Positions 9,301 through 16,715 of a stretch of DNA of 64,000 nt are shown here, piece by piece. Location: assembly GCA_035654655.1 (NCBI GenBank), contig DASRWI010000009.1, positions 1 through 64,000 on the forward strand, read 5' to 3'. A model generated the notes under the pieces. That model saw only the letters and a list, made by a program, of their open reading frames with translations, did not search any database and was not told the DNA's origin. How positions within the stretch are numbered: the stretch's first letter is position 1; every line of letters begins with the position of its first letter. A program made the position numbers and the translations under genes. This stretch comes from DASRWI01 sp035654655 (GTDB taxonomy: Bacteria > Bacteroidota > Ignavibacteria > Ignavibacteriales > Ignavibacteriaceae).

Positions 9301-10070
9301 GCATCTTCCTGAATAAAATCCCTGCTCTTTAATAATCGTTGAGTTATAAAATCAGAAACATAGCCGGTCCAATTTTTTAATATATATTCTAGCTGCTTAT
9401 CAATATCAAAAGGACTTGATACTATTGGTTTTTTAAGAAATGAAATTAAAGAAATTCTCTCACCGCCAAAAGGAACTTCACTTTCAAAAAATGATTCTAT
9501 ATGAGAGATTAGTTCAATGTACCTTGTTTTAGAATGGAGTTCTTTATCTGAAAACAATTCTTGTAATTGAACTACTGCAGGATTTATATTCTCAAGATGA
9601 AGGATAATTACTTCTTCAAGAATAATTTCTTTATTGGGTTTATTTTGAGTCTTATTATTTAAATACTCCTGCGCAGTCAATTTTCCTTTATAAACATCCA
9701 TAGGAGGGAAGAGGTTGGTATACTCCAATAAAATCTGTTCTACTTCATCTTCATTAATATGCTGTTTTATATAATCAATTCCCTTAGTGAAAACATTAGG
9801 ATTATGGTCCTGTTCATATTTTCTAATTATAAAATGAAATATCTCGTGTAACACTCCCAAAGCATTTATTTGCGAACCAGTCACTTGCTGATCAACTTTA
9901 CCTTCTTTAACTCTGATATCATTTATTTTTTTAGCGAGAATTCTAGCTTGATTAAAATTCGATACAATCAAATTCCCAACAAGAGAGAAAAGACTATCTT
10001 CGATATTGAATTTTATTCTGCTGTCTTTTAATACGTGAAAGTCGTATTTAATAACATTCTTGTTGTCCAT
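6351..10070 (-). CDS. Very large GH13 (alpha-amylase family) protein with lysine-rich tail
   Basis: A 1239-residue alpha-amylase-superfamily protein without an obvious signal peptide, so probably cytoplasmic. The TIM-barrel motifs are recognisable: region I DMVPNH (427-432), region II IIRFDAAM with nucleophile D547, and region III LLLAEAFW with acid/base E612. Region IV is FMSNPDEE, where D673 is kept but the usual His before it is Pro672. An all-helical N-terminal region (about 1-330, including HEIFHFIIRKYEQ) and a long helical C-terminal region flank the barrel. The last about 50 residues are a Lys/Ala/Val/Thr tail like histone H1. It probably acts on alpha-glucans or maltodextrins or as a transglycosylase. 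The exact reaction cannot be assigned. No glycogen genes are adjacent. Confidence 0.85.
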   Translation of the reverse strand: MDNKNVIKYDFHVLKDSRIKFNIEDSLFSLVGNLIVSNFNQARILAKKINDIRVKEGKVDQQVTGSQINALGVLHEIFHFIIRKYEQDHNPNVFTKGIDYIKQHINEDEVEQILLEYTNLFPPMDVYKGKLTAQEYLNNKTQNKPNKEIILEEVIILHLENINPAVVQLQELFSDKELHSKTRYIELISHIESFFESEVPFGGERISLISFLKKPIVSSPFDIDKQLEYILKNWTGYVSDFITQRLLKSRDFIQEDAKMFAFKGGFVKSTPQVPDFSEDEYFNKLKAKLAAGKKLTEAEQKYYMSEVEQFTEDIDWMPKVVMLAKNAYVWLFQLSQKYQREIKRLDQIPDEELDQLARWNFTSLWLIGIWERSSASKKIKQIMGNPEATSSAYSLFDYIIANDLGGEDAFQNLKLRAAARNIKLASDMVPNHTGIYSKWVVEKPEYFIQSDYPPFPGYTFNSADLSDDPRVEVRIEDKYYSRSDAAVVFQRRDKHTGDVKYFYHGNDGTQMPWNDTSQLNLLNPEVRESLIQTIMHVARKTPIIRFDAAMTLTKKHYQRLWFPIPGTGGDIPSRADYAMTRDAFDAAMPNEFWREVVDRINAELPNTLLLAEAFWLMESYFVRTLGMHRVYNSAFMHMLMKEENDKYRFMIKSTLQFNPEILKRYVNFMSNPDEETAVNQFGKGDKYFGVLALMITLPGLPMFAHGQIEGYAEKYGMEYQRSYYNESVDYNLVRRHEEEIFPLLQKRYLFSQVNNFELYDFIDEHGNVNENVYAFSNIQNGEKAIMFYNNSFEQTRGRISFANEKNTGSGPVFNKLSKSFGINEKPNHYYIYSDARSKMEYIIPGRELDENGMTVSLNGYQYKVFLNFREVSDETGLYDHLIYMLGGQGVPSIDFAIKELHLRPVHNALINVYNPEVFTELKEFIFNDSEEEIQLPDSVNHRLSDFLSTVNKKHNLLFDESEVLKNINTELLELKDIIKTVNGKTEEVKTNNFFHFENDNIKHSLSLYFSLTLLRNLMDKNNNVYQLYENLLLDNIFVEIFERLGNPYETIKPDILLITILLNQDLQNIWKNGFIDNNKRIINTKAGKMLKLLFTNNELLKYVGLNQYQGYNYFKKERLEYALDWFNSLNVAEFYDNLFSDKKIRIQKDVIFKKLQKNKEFFDYIKKKSIDAGFRLEELLKSFEPKKEKKPVKTTLAKVTTNDVKKKANKKIAEGKKVTEKAKKVVKSQTGNKKKGKNK

Positions 10071-10183
10071 TTAAGTCCTAAATTATCAAGAAATTGTAAT
10101 GTAAGAAATAAATATAATAAATTTGAAATTATTTGCGCCTGATTAGTAACATTGCAGAATGAAATCCACTTATGGACTTTCAT

Positions 10184-11059
10184 TTATTTTTTAATTGCAT
10201 AAGCAGAGAGGTTAGTACCGGGGAGGATTAAAGTTAAAGGTTTTTTTATCAGATTCTTAATAGTTTTCATCCTTTTTACCTGGTTCAATTCTGTAGAAGG
10301 GGAATACTGCTGATTTGTTTCTTTACTGATAAAATTCTTAAGAATTTTACTTGGTGAATAAAAAGTTCTTTCAATAGAAATGATGTCAAATCCAGCTTTA
10401 GTGATAACACTTTTCAAAGTTTTAGGTTCAAAATGAAATAAATGATAGGGCAAGCTCCAGGCTTCCCAATTTTCATTTTGCAGGTACCTTTCAATACTTT
10501 TATAGTTTGGAACAATTGTCCACAACACTCCATTATTATTCAACATCGAATAAGCTTTTTTAAGAACTTCTAAAGGATTATCCATATGCTCTAAAGAATG
10601 AGACATATAGATTAAATCATAAGTTTTATTCGTGGAAAAAGTTGTAACATCACCTTGAAATAAATTTAAATTAAAATTATCCTTTGCGAACTTGCATCCA
10701 AAATCTGATATCTCAATTCCATCAACATCATAGCCATATTTTTTTGCGGAGTTCAAAAAGTAACCGCATCCGGCACCAATTTCTAATAAAGATTTTTTCT
10801 TCCCGAATCTTTTTTCAAACTGCTCGAGGTTATAATGAATTGAAGCATCATACTCATCAAGATTTATTGCATTTTCTTTGTATGCTATATCTGAATAATA
10901 ATGCTCATCGTAGTATTTACTTAGCTCATCGGAATCTAGTTTTGGATTAAGAAAAACAATTTTGCAATCATTACACTTAAACAAAGTGAATGATTTAATC
11001 TGCTTGTATACAGATATTTTTGAACTATTACAAAGGGGGCAATTAATTAGTGTTATCAT
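10184..11059 (-). CDS. Zinc-ribbon class I SAM-dependent methyltransferase
   Basis: A 291-residue protein with an N-terminal zinc ribbon (Cys7/Cys10 in CPLC and Cys29/Cys32 in CNDC) and a Rossmann-fold methyltransferase domain. The SAM-binding motif is LLEIGAGCGYFLNSAKK, and the later MSHSLEHMDNP block is typical of the Methyltransf_23 group. Relatives are often found in polysaccharide or sugar-modification clusters, but no such genes surround it here, so the substrate is unknown. It is separated by 113 bases from the GH13 gene downstream and lies 12 bases from dispersed repeat copy A. Confidence 0.85.
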   Translation of the reverse strand: MITLINCPLCNSSKISVYKQIKSFTLFKCNDCKIVFLNPKLDSDELSKYYDEHYYSDIAYKENAINLDEYDASIHYNLEQFEKRFGKKKSLLEIGAGCGYFLNSAKKYGYDVDGIEISDFGCKFAKDNFNLNLFQGDVTTFSTNKTYDLIYMSHSLEHMDNPLEVLKKAYSMLNNNGVLWTIVPNYKSIERYLQNENWEAWSLPYHLFHFEPKTLKSVITKAGFDIISIERTFYSPSKILKNFISKETNQQYSPSTELNQVKRMKTIKNLIKKPLTLILPGTNLSAYAIKK

Positions 11060-11070
11060 AAAATATAAAA

Positions 11071-11120
11071 TGTACTGTCATTACGAGGAGCGAGTTTTCG
11101 AGCGACGTGGTAATCTCTGA
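11071..11120 (+). repeat. Dispersed repeat copy A
   Basis: The segment from TGTACTGTCATTACGAGG to GTGGTAATCTCTG recurs 120 bp downstream as copy C with a single internal mismatch (T at 11096, C at 11216). With copy B it forms an imperfect inverted pair spanning 11075-11186. Confidence 0.9.
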
Positions 11121-11138
11121 ATTTCTTTTAACTTAAAT

Positions 11139-11186
11139 CCAGAGATCGCCACACTCATTCGATGACTCATTCATTCGCGATGACAG
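11139..11186 (-). repeat. Dispersed repeat copy B (inverted)
   Basis: It begins CCAGAGATCGCCACACTC and ends CGCGATGACAG. Its reverse complement, starting CTGTCATCGCGA and ending GGCGATCTCTGG, is a diverged copy of A. The same form occurs as copy D (11558-11603) and copy E (16654-16685). Confidence 0.85.
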
Positions 11187-11190
11187 AGAG

Positions 11191-11240
11191 TGTACTGTCA
11201 TTACGAGGAGCGAGTCTTCGAGCGACGTGGTAATCTCTGT
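11191..11240 (+). repeat. Dispersed repeat copy C
   Basis: Nearly identical to copy A (one internal difference in 49 bp), in the same orientation. It ends 10 bases from the stop codon of the GIY-YIG gene and is inverted relative to copy D on the other side of that gene. Confidence 0.9.
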
Positions 11241-11250
11241 TTTTTTCTTG

Positions 11251-11541
11251 TTAATTTTGTTCTAAACTTAAATCCTTCCATTTAGGATTCATTGATTCAA
11301 TTAAATCAATCTTCTTCTGTCTACTTCCTTTTTTAATTTGTTTTTCTCTCGCTATGGCCAAATTAATATTGTTAGTTTCTTCATAATAAACCAATTTATT
11401 AATATTATACTTTTTTGTAAAACCATCATGAGTACCAGCTTTATGCTCTTGCATTCTTTTTTCTAGGTTTTCTGTTACTCCAGTATAAAGAACTTCATTG
11501 TTCTTATTTGTCATTATATAAGTATAAAAATATCTAATCAT
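11251..11541 (-). CDS. Single-domain GIY-YIG nuclease
   Basis: A 96-residue stand-alone GIY-YIG domain protein. The signature tyrosines are in YFYTYIMTNKN and LYTGVTENLEKRMQEHK (GIY read as TYI, YIG as YTG). The catalytic Arg, the His-Lys pair and the Glu-rich LVYYEETNN follow in the family order, as does the C-terminal REKQIKKGSRQKK with NPKWKDL. The fold hydrolyses one DNA strand via a Tyr/Arg/Glu metal centre. Proteins of this size are usually annotated UvrC-like or UPF0213-like, but there is no UvrC C-terminal domain. It is the only gene between inverted copies of a dispersed repeat. A role in mobilising or processing that repeat is an inference. Confidence 0.88.
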   Translation of the reverse strand: MIRYFYTYIMTNKNNEVLYTGVTENLEKRMQEHKAGTHDGFTKKYNINKLVYYEETNNINLAIAREKQIKKGSRQKKIDLIESMNPKWKDLSLEQN

Positions 11542-11557
11542 AAATTAAAAATTAAAT

Positions 11558-11603
11558 CCAGAGATCGCCACTCATTCGATGACTCATCCGTTCGGGATGA
11601 TAG
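11558..11603 (-). repeat. Dispersed repeat copy D (inverted)
   Basis: It begins CCAGAGATCGCCACTCATTC and ends CGGGATGATAG. It closely matches copy B and shares the preceding TTAAAT context with it. It lies 16 bases upstream of the GIY-YIG start codon. Confidence 0.85.
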
Positions 11604-11611
11604 AACTTCTT

Positions 11612-12901
11612 TTACTTCTTTATAAACTCAACTCTTCTGTTGTTTGCTTTTCCTTCAGATGTATTATTATCTGCAACAGGAACTGATTCACCTTTGCCGT
11701 CAGTAGTCATTCTTGATTCTTCAATTCCAAAATCAGAAACTAAAGAAGTCTTTACTGATAATGCTCTTCTTTTTGATAAGTCAAGATTTGAAGCATCATT
11801 ACCATCAGCATCAGTGTGTCCAACTATCTGGACTTTCACTCCGGAATTTTCCTTTAACACATTAGCGATTTCTTTTAATGTACCATAAGATTCAGGTTTA
11901 ATTTTATCTGAACCTGAATCAAACAAAATTCCTCTTGTAACAAGTTTACCTTCAGTAATAAGTTTTGAACGCATATCCGGTGCACCAACTGCAACACGGA
12001 AATTACTTATATAAAATTTACCTTCTACATCAGTTCCTTCATAAAGTCTTATTCTATTCATTTTTAAATCAGGATATACGAGTCTTGGTATATCAACAAT
12101 TTTATTTTCATCTAAATAAACTCTTGCTCTTTGTTTTTGTACCCATATAGATACACGAACAATTTTTCCAAAATTCTTTTCAAGATGATTTGTTAAAATG
12201 TGATTATCAATTGTCCCATATTGCTGGTCTTTCCAATTAAAAGTTGCAATATCATAATGATTGAAAGTAAATTGGAACCCACCTTTACCTGGAACTAAAG
12301 CATCCATAGGTTCATCTTCAGCTTCATAAACTGAAAGCAGCAATGGAGGGAAATTACCAGTTTCTTGAACTGCAAAAACAACATCAAATTCTATTGTATA
12401 ATTTTCAGGTAATACAGCATTAAATTCCGGATAAGTTACTCCGTTAAGCGAAGGTGCAAACCACTTACCGGGATATTTATTCATTGTTACAACTTCACCC
12501 GAAGCATTAGTATTCCATTTAGCAGGGAAGTCGCCTACATTATCTTGAGAAAAATCTTCATAGAAAATAACTTGCTCACCGGGAATGAAATCATACTTGG
12601 AGTATGTTTCAAGCTTAACTTCTTTTGTTTTGGTATCTGAAGTTTTATTTTCATTTACTTCCGTATTTTCATTGTTTTGTTCTTCAGTTACTTCTTCATC
12701 CTGCTGCTGCTCTTCTTTCTTATTTCCATTCTTGACGTCGTCAACTGCATCGTCAACAGTTTTATCAATGGCTTCATCAGTTTCCTGATTAGCTTTATCC
12801 TCAACTTTGTTTTTAACCTTGTTGAGTAAGTCATCAAGTTGTGCATAAGATACTGCAGGTATAAAGAACAATGAGACTGCAAGTATTATAAAATATTTCA
12901 T
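11612..12901 (-). CDS. OmpA-family peptidoglycan-associated outer-membrane protein
   Basis: A 429-residue exported protein. A signal peptide (about residues 1-20, ending SYAQ) is followed by a strongly acidic, Asp/Glu/Lys/Asn-rich low-complexity stretch (about 22-95). Next comes a beta-rich middle domain (about 105-300, with FYEDFSQDNVGDFP and VYLDENKIVDIPR) resembling concanavalin/LamG-like folds. The last about 105 residues are a canonical OmpA peptidoglycan-binding domain, with FDSGSDKIKPES, VGHTDADGNDASNLDLSKRR and a C-terminal NNRRVEF. It probably anchors the outer membrane to the wall. GGAGG just upstream of the ATG supports the start. Confidence 0.9.
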   Translation of the reverse strand: MKYFIILAVSLFFIPAVSYAQLDDLLNKVKNKVEDKANQETDEAIDKTVDDAVDDVKNGNKKEEQQQDEEVTEEQNNENTEVNENKTSDTKTKEVKLETYSKYDFIPGEQVIFYEDFSQDNVGDFPAKWNTNASGEVVTMNKYPGKWFAPSLNGVTYPEFNAVLPENYTIEFDVVFAVQETGNFPPLLLSVYEAEDEPMDALVPGKGGFQFTFNHYDIATFNWKDQQYGTIDNHILTNHLEKNFGKIVRVSIWVQKQRARVYLDENKIVDIPRLVYPDLKMNRIRLYEGTDVEGKFYISNFRVAVGAPDMRSKLITEGKLVTRGILFDSGSDKIKPESYGTLKEIANVLKENSGVKVQIVGHTDADGNDASNLDLSKRRALSVKTSLVSDFGIEESRMTTDGKGESVPVADNNTSEGKANNRRVEFIKK

Positions 12902-13064
12902 TAGGACCTCCCAAGTTAACTTTTTTTATTTATAATGTTATTTTAATTAAAAAAAATGTTATTTAAAAGAAAATATTTATCATTATATGCAATTGCTTAA
13001 GTGGCATAAAAAGGCTAATTTTTCTGTTATTCTTTATGAAAATTTTAAACAGGAGTTTATTTAA

Positions 13065-14645
13065 ATGAGAGTTAAGCCATTTGTTAATGAGCCTATTATG
13101 GACTTCACAAAGCAGTCTAATGTTGATAAACAGAAGAAAGCTTTAGAGCAGATTAGAAAAAAATTAGGCAAGACGTATGAAATTGTTATTGGTGGAAAGA
13201 AAATTAAAACTGAAAATACTTTTAATTCATATAATCCTTCCAATAAATCTGAAGTTGTTGCTACCTTCTATAAAGGTACGGCTGACTTAGTAAATAAAGC
13301 AGTTGAAACAGCAGCTAAAAAGTTCGATGAATGGAAAAATGTTGACCCTGAAGATAGAGCAAAAATATTATTTGCTGCAGCTGCAGCTGCCCGTAGAAGA
13401 AGATTTGAAATAAATGCTTATATGATTTTAGAAGCCGGTAAAAATTATACCGAAGCTGATGCTGATACTGCTGAAGCAATTGACTTCCTTGAGTTCTATG
13501 GAAGAGAAATGATCCGCTATGCAACTGAAAAACATCCATTAACGCCAATACCCGGTGAAAAGAATGAACTTATTTACATTCCTCTTGGTGTTGGTGTAGT
13601 TATTCCACCTTGGAATTTCCCATTCGCTATTTTAGTTGGTATGTCATCTGCAGCTATCGTTACTGGTAACACTGTTGTATTAAAACCATCAAGCGATACT
13701 CCAATGATGGGAAGATTATTCTATGAAATTATGGAAGAAGCAGGATTACCTGCAGGTGTACTAAACTTCTTGCCAGGTTCAGGTGGTGAAGTTGGAGATA
13801 CTCTTGTTGCACATCCTAAGGTTAGATTTATTGCTTTCACAGGTTCAATGGAAGTAGGTATTCATATAAATGAATTAGCTGCTAAAGTTCAGCCAGGACA
13901 GATCTGGTTAAAGAGAGTTGTTGCTGAAATGGGTGGTAAGGATTCTATCATCATTGATGAAAATACAGACCTTGATGAAGCTGTTAAAGGTGTAATTCAA
14001 GCTGCGTTTAGTTATCAGGGACAAAAATGTTCTGCCTGTTCAAGAGCTATTGTTGATAAATCTCTTTACAAAGAATTTGTTACTAAATTAAAAGATGAAG
14101 TAGAAAAAATTCAGCAAGGTCCTGCAGAAGAAAATCATTATATGGGACCTGTTGCAAGTCCAAGTGCTGAAAAAGGAATTTTAGAATACATTGAAGTAGG
14201 TAAGAATGAATCTAAACTTTTAGTTGGTGGTGAAAAAGCTGAAGGAGACGGTTACTATATTAAACCTACTGTTTTTGTTGATGTTGACCCAATGGCAAGA
14301 ATTTCACAGGAAGAAATTTTCGGACCAGTGTTAGCAGTTATTAAATCAAAAAACTTTGATGAATCATTAAAGATTGCTAACAATACAAAATTTGGTTTAA
14401 CAGGTGCTGTTTATACAAAGGACAGAAAGAAACTTGAAAAAGCTAAAAATGAATTATTAATTGGTAATTTATACTTTAACAGAAAATGTACAGGCGCATT
14501 AGTAGGCGGACATCCTTTCGGCGGCTTCAATATGTCAGGTACAGATTCAAAGGCAGGCGGAAGAGATTACTTATTATTATTCATGCAGGCAAAATTGATG
14601 AGTGAAAAAGTTACTCCTGGAAAAACTAAAAAAGCTGGTAAGTAA
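13065..14645 (+). CDS. pruA: L-glutamate gamma-semialdehyde (1-pyrroline-5-carboxylate) dehydrogenase
   Basis: A 526-residue NAD-dependent aldehyde dehydrogenase of the RocA/PruA group, which oxidises glutamate semialdehyde to glutamate in proline and arginine catabolism. Motifs are the cofactor-binding region IPPWNFPFAI, FTGSMEVG, the general-base Glu in EMGGKD, and the nucleophile Cys322 in GQKCSACSRA. The C-terminal GGHPFGGFNMSGTDSKAGG is diagnostic for the P5C dehydrogenase group. The N-terminal region (VNEPIMDF) also fits. No proline dehydrogenase gene is adjacent. An AGGAG site precedes the ATG, and a hairpin closes the gene, so it is probably monocistronic. Confidence 0.95.
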   Translation: MRVKPFVNEPIMDFTKQSNVDKQKKALEQIRKKLGKTYEIVIGGKKIKTENTFNSYNPSNKSEVVATFYKGTADLVNKAVETAAKKFDEWKNVDPEDRAKILFAAAAAARRRRFEINAYMILEAGKNYTEADADTAEAIDFLEFYGREMIRYATEKHPLTPIPGEKNELIYIPLGVGVVIPPWNFPFAILVGMSSAAIVTGNTVVLKPSSDTPMMGRLFYEIMEEAGLPAGVLNFLPGSGGEVGDTLVAHPKVRFIAFTGSMEVGIHINELAAKVQPGQIWLKRVVAEMGGKDSIIIDENTDLDEAVKGVIQAAFSYQGQKCSACSRAIVDKSLYKEFVTKLKDEVEKIQQGPAEENHYMGPVASPSAEKGILEYIEVGKNESKLLVGGEKAEGDGYYIKPTVFVDVDPMARISQEEIFGPVLAVIKSKNFDESLKIANNTKFGLTGAVYTKDRKKLEKAKNELLIGNLYFNRKCTGALVGGHPFGGFNMSGTDSKAGGRDYLLLFMQAKLMSEKVTPGKTKKAGK

Positions 14646-14664
14646 TTAATTATCTTTATAAAAC

Positions 14665-14708
14665 ATGCATCTCTTATAATATTATAGGAGATGCATTGTT
14701 ATTTTAAA
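14665..14708 (+). terminator. Terminator-like near-perfect palindrome after pruA
   Basis: Positions 14665-14680 (ATGCATCTCTTATAAT) pair with 14681-14696 over 16 bp with one G-T wobble and almost no loop. TGTTATTTTAAA follows. Confidence 0.75.
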
Positions 14709-14764
14709 CCATAATTTTTTATCTTAATTATTTAAAAGTAATCTTTTTATAATTAGAGGAATAA

Positions 14765-15928
14765 ATGAAGATTCACGAATATCAGGCAAAGGAAATTTTT
14801 AGAAAATACAATGTAGCTGTACCAAATGGTAAAGCAGTTTTTTCTGTTGAAGAAGCAGTTGCAGCAGCAAAAGAATTAGGCGGTTCTGTTTGGGTTGTTA
14901 AAGCTCAGATACACGCAGGCGGCAGAGGAAAAGGCGGCGGTGTTAAAGTTGCCAAGACTATTGACGAAGTTCAAAGCTATGCAGCTAATATGTTCGGAAT
15001 GAATCTCGTTACTCATCAAACAGGTCCTGAAGGAAGAATTGTAAACAGATTACTTATTGAACAGGGAATTAACATTGATAGAGAACTTTATGTAGGCATT
15101 ACCTTAGATAGAGCTATCTCTAAAAATGTTTTTATGGTTTCAGAAGAAGGTGGAATGGAAATTGAAAAAGTTGCCGCTGAAACTCCTGAAAAAATAATTA
15201 AAGAAGCTATTGACCCTGAAGTTGGAATGCAGCCATACCAGGCTCGTAAACTTGCTTTTGCATTAAACCTATCAGGAACTCAACACAAGAATGCTGTTAA
15301 GTTCTTAATGAATCTTTATAAAATGTATGTTGGTACGGATGCATCACTTGCTGAAATAAATCCTCTTGTAGTTACAAAAGAGGGTGATGTTATGGCTCTT
15401 GATGCTAAGATGAACTTTGATGATAATGCTCTTGAAAGACACCCTGATATTCTTGCATACAGGGATTTAGATGAAGAAGACCCTTTGGAAATTGAAGCTT
15501 CAAAATATAACCTTAATTACATCAAATTAGATGGTAATGTCGGCTGTATGGTTAATGGAGCCGGTCTTGCAATGGCGACAATGGATATTATTAAACTTGC
15601 CGGTGGTGAACCTGCAAATTTCCTTGATGTTGGTGGTACAGCAAATAAAGAGACTGTAGCTAACGGATTTAAGATTATTTTATCAGATGAAAACGTAAAA
15701 GCTATATTAATTAACATTTTCGGCGGAATTGTTAGATGCGACCGTGTTGCGCAGGGTGTAATTGATGCTTCCAGGGAAATAGGTGTTAAAATACCTATTG
15801 TAGTACGTTTAGAGGGCACTAATGCTAAAGAAGCCGGAGAATTACTAAATCAGTCAGGTTTGAACTTTGAAGTGGCTAAAAGCTTAAAAGAAGCTGCCGA
15901 AAAAGTAACTTCCGTTTTACATGTTTAA
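14765..15928 (+). CDS. sucC: Succinyl-CoA ligase (ADP/GDP-forming) beta subunit
   Basis: A 387-residue ATP-grasp subunit of succinyl-CoA synthetase (TCA cycle substrate-level phosphorylation). It begins with the family motif MKIHEYQAKEIFRKYNV and carries WVVKAQIHAGGRGKGGGVK. The C-terminal CoA-ligase domain shows NVGCMVNGAGLAMATMD, GGEPANFLDVGG and NIFGGIVRCD. Length is normal. The alpha subunit gene sucD is not adjacent, so the two subunits are encoded separately. An AGAGGA site precedes the ATG. Confidence 0.97.
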   Translation: MKIHEYQAKEIFRKYNVAVPNGKAVFSVEEAVAAAKELGGSVWVVKAQIHAGGRGKGGGVKVAKTIDEVQSYAANMFGMNLVTHQTGPEGRIVNRLLIEQGINIDRELYVGITLDRAISKNVFMVSEEGGMEIEKVAAETPEKIIKEAIDPEVGMQPYQARKLAFALNLSGTQHKNAVKFLMNLYKMYVGTDASLAEINPLVVTKEGDVMALDAKMNFDDNALERHPDILAYRDLDEEDPLEIEASKYNLNYIKLDGNVGCMVNGAGLAMATMDIIKLAGGEPANFLDVGGTANKETVANGFKIILSDENVKAILINIFGGIVRCDRVAQGVIDASREIGVKIPIVVRLEGTNAKEAGELLNQSGLNFEVAKSLKEAAEKVTSVLHV

Positions 15929-15942
15929 AAACCTGATTAATA

Positions 15943-15971
15943 TTGACTTAAATTCAACTATTTAGTAAATT
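15943..15971 (+). promoter_or_regulatory. Candidate sigma-70-type promoter for rplU-rpmA
   Basis: TTGACT (15943-15948) and TAAATT (15966-15971) are separated by 17 bases and lie about 33 bases upstream of the rplU start. The -10 match is only four of six. Confidence 0.35.
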
Positions 15972-16003
15972 TGTTTTCTAATTTTGAAAAATGAGGTATA
16001 TAA

Positions 16004-16312
16004 ATGTTTGCTGTTGTTGATATAGCAGGACAACAATTTAAAGTAACAGAAAATACTAAGTATTACGTTCCAAGATTGCAAAATGATATTGATTCCGAAA
16101 TTACCTTGAGCAACATACTTATTTATTCTGATGATAACGGTACAAAAGTAGGAACTCCATTTGTTGGTGGATTAGCAGTTACTGCAAAAGTTTTGGAACA
16201 CGTTAAAGATGATAAAGTTCTTGTCTATAAGAAGAAAAGAAGAATTGGCTACGAAAAGAAAAATGGACATAGACAACAATTAACAAGAATTGAAGTAACC
16301 AAAATAGGTTAA
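16004..16312 (+). CDS. rplU: 50S ribosomal protein L21
   Basis: A 102-residue L21 with the typical start MFAVVDIAGQQFKV and the C-terminal RNA-binding segment VYKKKRRIGYEKKNGHRQQLT followed by IEVTKIG. It binds 23S rRNA near L20. The gene is paired with rpmA 15 bases downstream, the near-universal L21-L27 arrangement. Confidence 0.98.
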   Translation: MFAVVDIAGQQFKVTENTKYYVPRLQNDIDSEITLSNILIYSDDNGTKVGTPFVGGLAVTAKVLEHVKDDKVLVYKKKRRIGYEKKNGHRQQLTRIEVTKIG

Positions 16313-16327
16313 TAAGGAGATTTAATA

Positions 16328-16582
16328 ATGGCTCATAAAAAAGGTCAAGGTTCATCCAGAAACGGTAGAGATAGTAACGCGCAGCGTCTTGGCGTTAAAA
16401 GATTTGGCGGTGAAAGTGTTTTAGCCGGCAACATTTTAGTTAGACAAAGAGGAACAAAATTCCATCCTGGTACTAACGTATTAAGAGGCGGAGATGACAC
16501 TTTATTCGCTACTATTGATGGAGTTGTAAAATTCGAAGTTAAAAAAGACGATAGAAAATATATCAGCGTCTATCCTGCTTAA
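16328..16582 (+). CDS. rpmA: 50S ribosomal protein L27
   Basis: An 84-residue L27. The N-terminus MAHKKGQGSSRNGRDS is the flexible arm that reaches the peptidyl-transferase centre, and it lacks the cleavable extension known in Firmicutes. GVKRFGGESVLAGNILVRQRG follows as usual. AAGGAG lies upstream of the ATG. The gene is terminated by a hairpin about 25 bases after the stop. Confidence 0.98.
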   Translation: MAHKKGQGSSRNGRDSNAQRLGVKRFGGESVLAGNILVRQRGTKFHPGTNVLRGGDDTLFATIDGVVKFEVKKDDRKYISVYPA

Positions 16583-16605
16583 TAATTAGCTATTGCTATT
16601 TATAC

Positions 16606-16643
16606 AAAAAGCTGTTCAGAAATGTACAGCTTTTGTTGTTTTA
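16606..16643 (+). terminator. Terminator of rplU-rpmA
   Basis: AAAAGCTGT (16607-16615) pairs with ACAGCTTTT (16626-16634), followed by GTTGTTTTAAA. The tail is nearly the same as that after the ribBA and ftnA hairpins. Confidence 0.85.
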
Positions 16644-16653
16644 AAGGGAAAAA

Positions 16654-16685
16654 CTGTCATCGCGAACGAAGTGTGGCGATCTCTG
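16654..16685 (+). repeat. Dispersed repeat copy E
   Basis: CTGTCATCGCGAACGAAG through GTGTGGCGATCTCTG is the same family as the reverse complement of copies B and D, about 5 kb away. It forms the left arm of a 114-bp inverted unit with copy F. Confidence 0.85.
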
Positions 16686-16715
16686 TTTTTTTATATTCTT
16701 ATAGATGTATAAAAT

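Larger units (their letters stand above)
11191..11603. mobile_element. Putative repeat-bracketed GIY-YIG element
   Basis: Copy C (plus orientation) and copy D (inverted) enclose a single 291-bp gene with only 10 and 16 bases of slack. This makes a compact unit of about 410 bp, beginning CTGTCAT at 11195 and ending ATGATAG at 11603. Gene-less units of similar terminal sequence but about 112-114 bp lie at 11075-11186 and 16654-16767. The arrangement resembles REP/REPIN elements around a RAYT gene. Mobility is an inference from arrangement; no target-site duplication could be defined. Confidence 0.45.

Noticed and set aside
7766..9304. Open frames on both strands inside the GH13 gene
   Set aside because: They are short shadow frames of a strongly conserved coding region and have no start signals or recognisable domains.
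11071..11603. CRISPR-like array from repeated segments A-D
   Set aside because: The copies alternate in orientation, spacers are unequal, and a gene lies between two of them. There are no cas genes.
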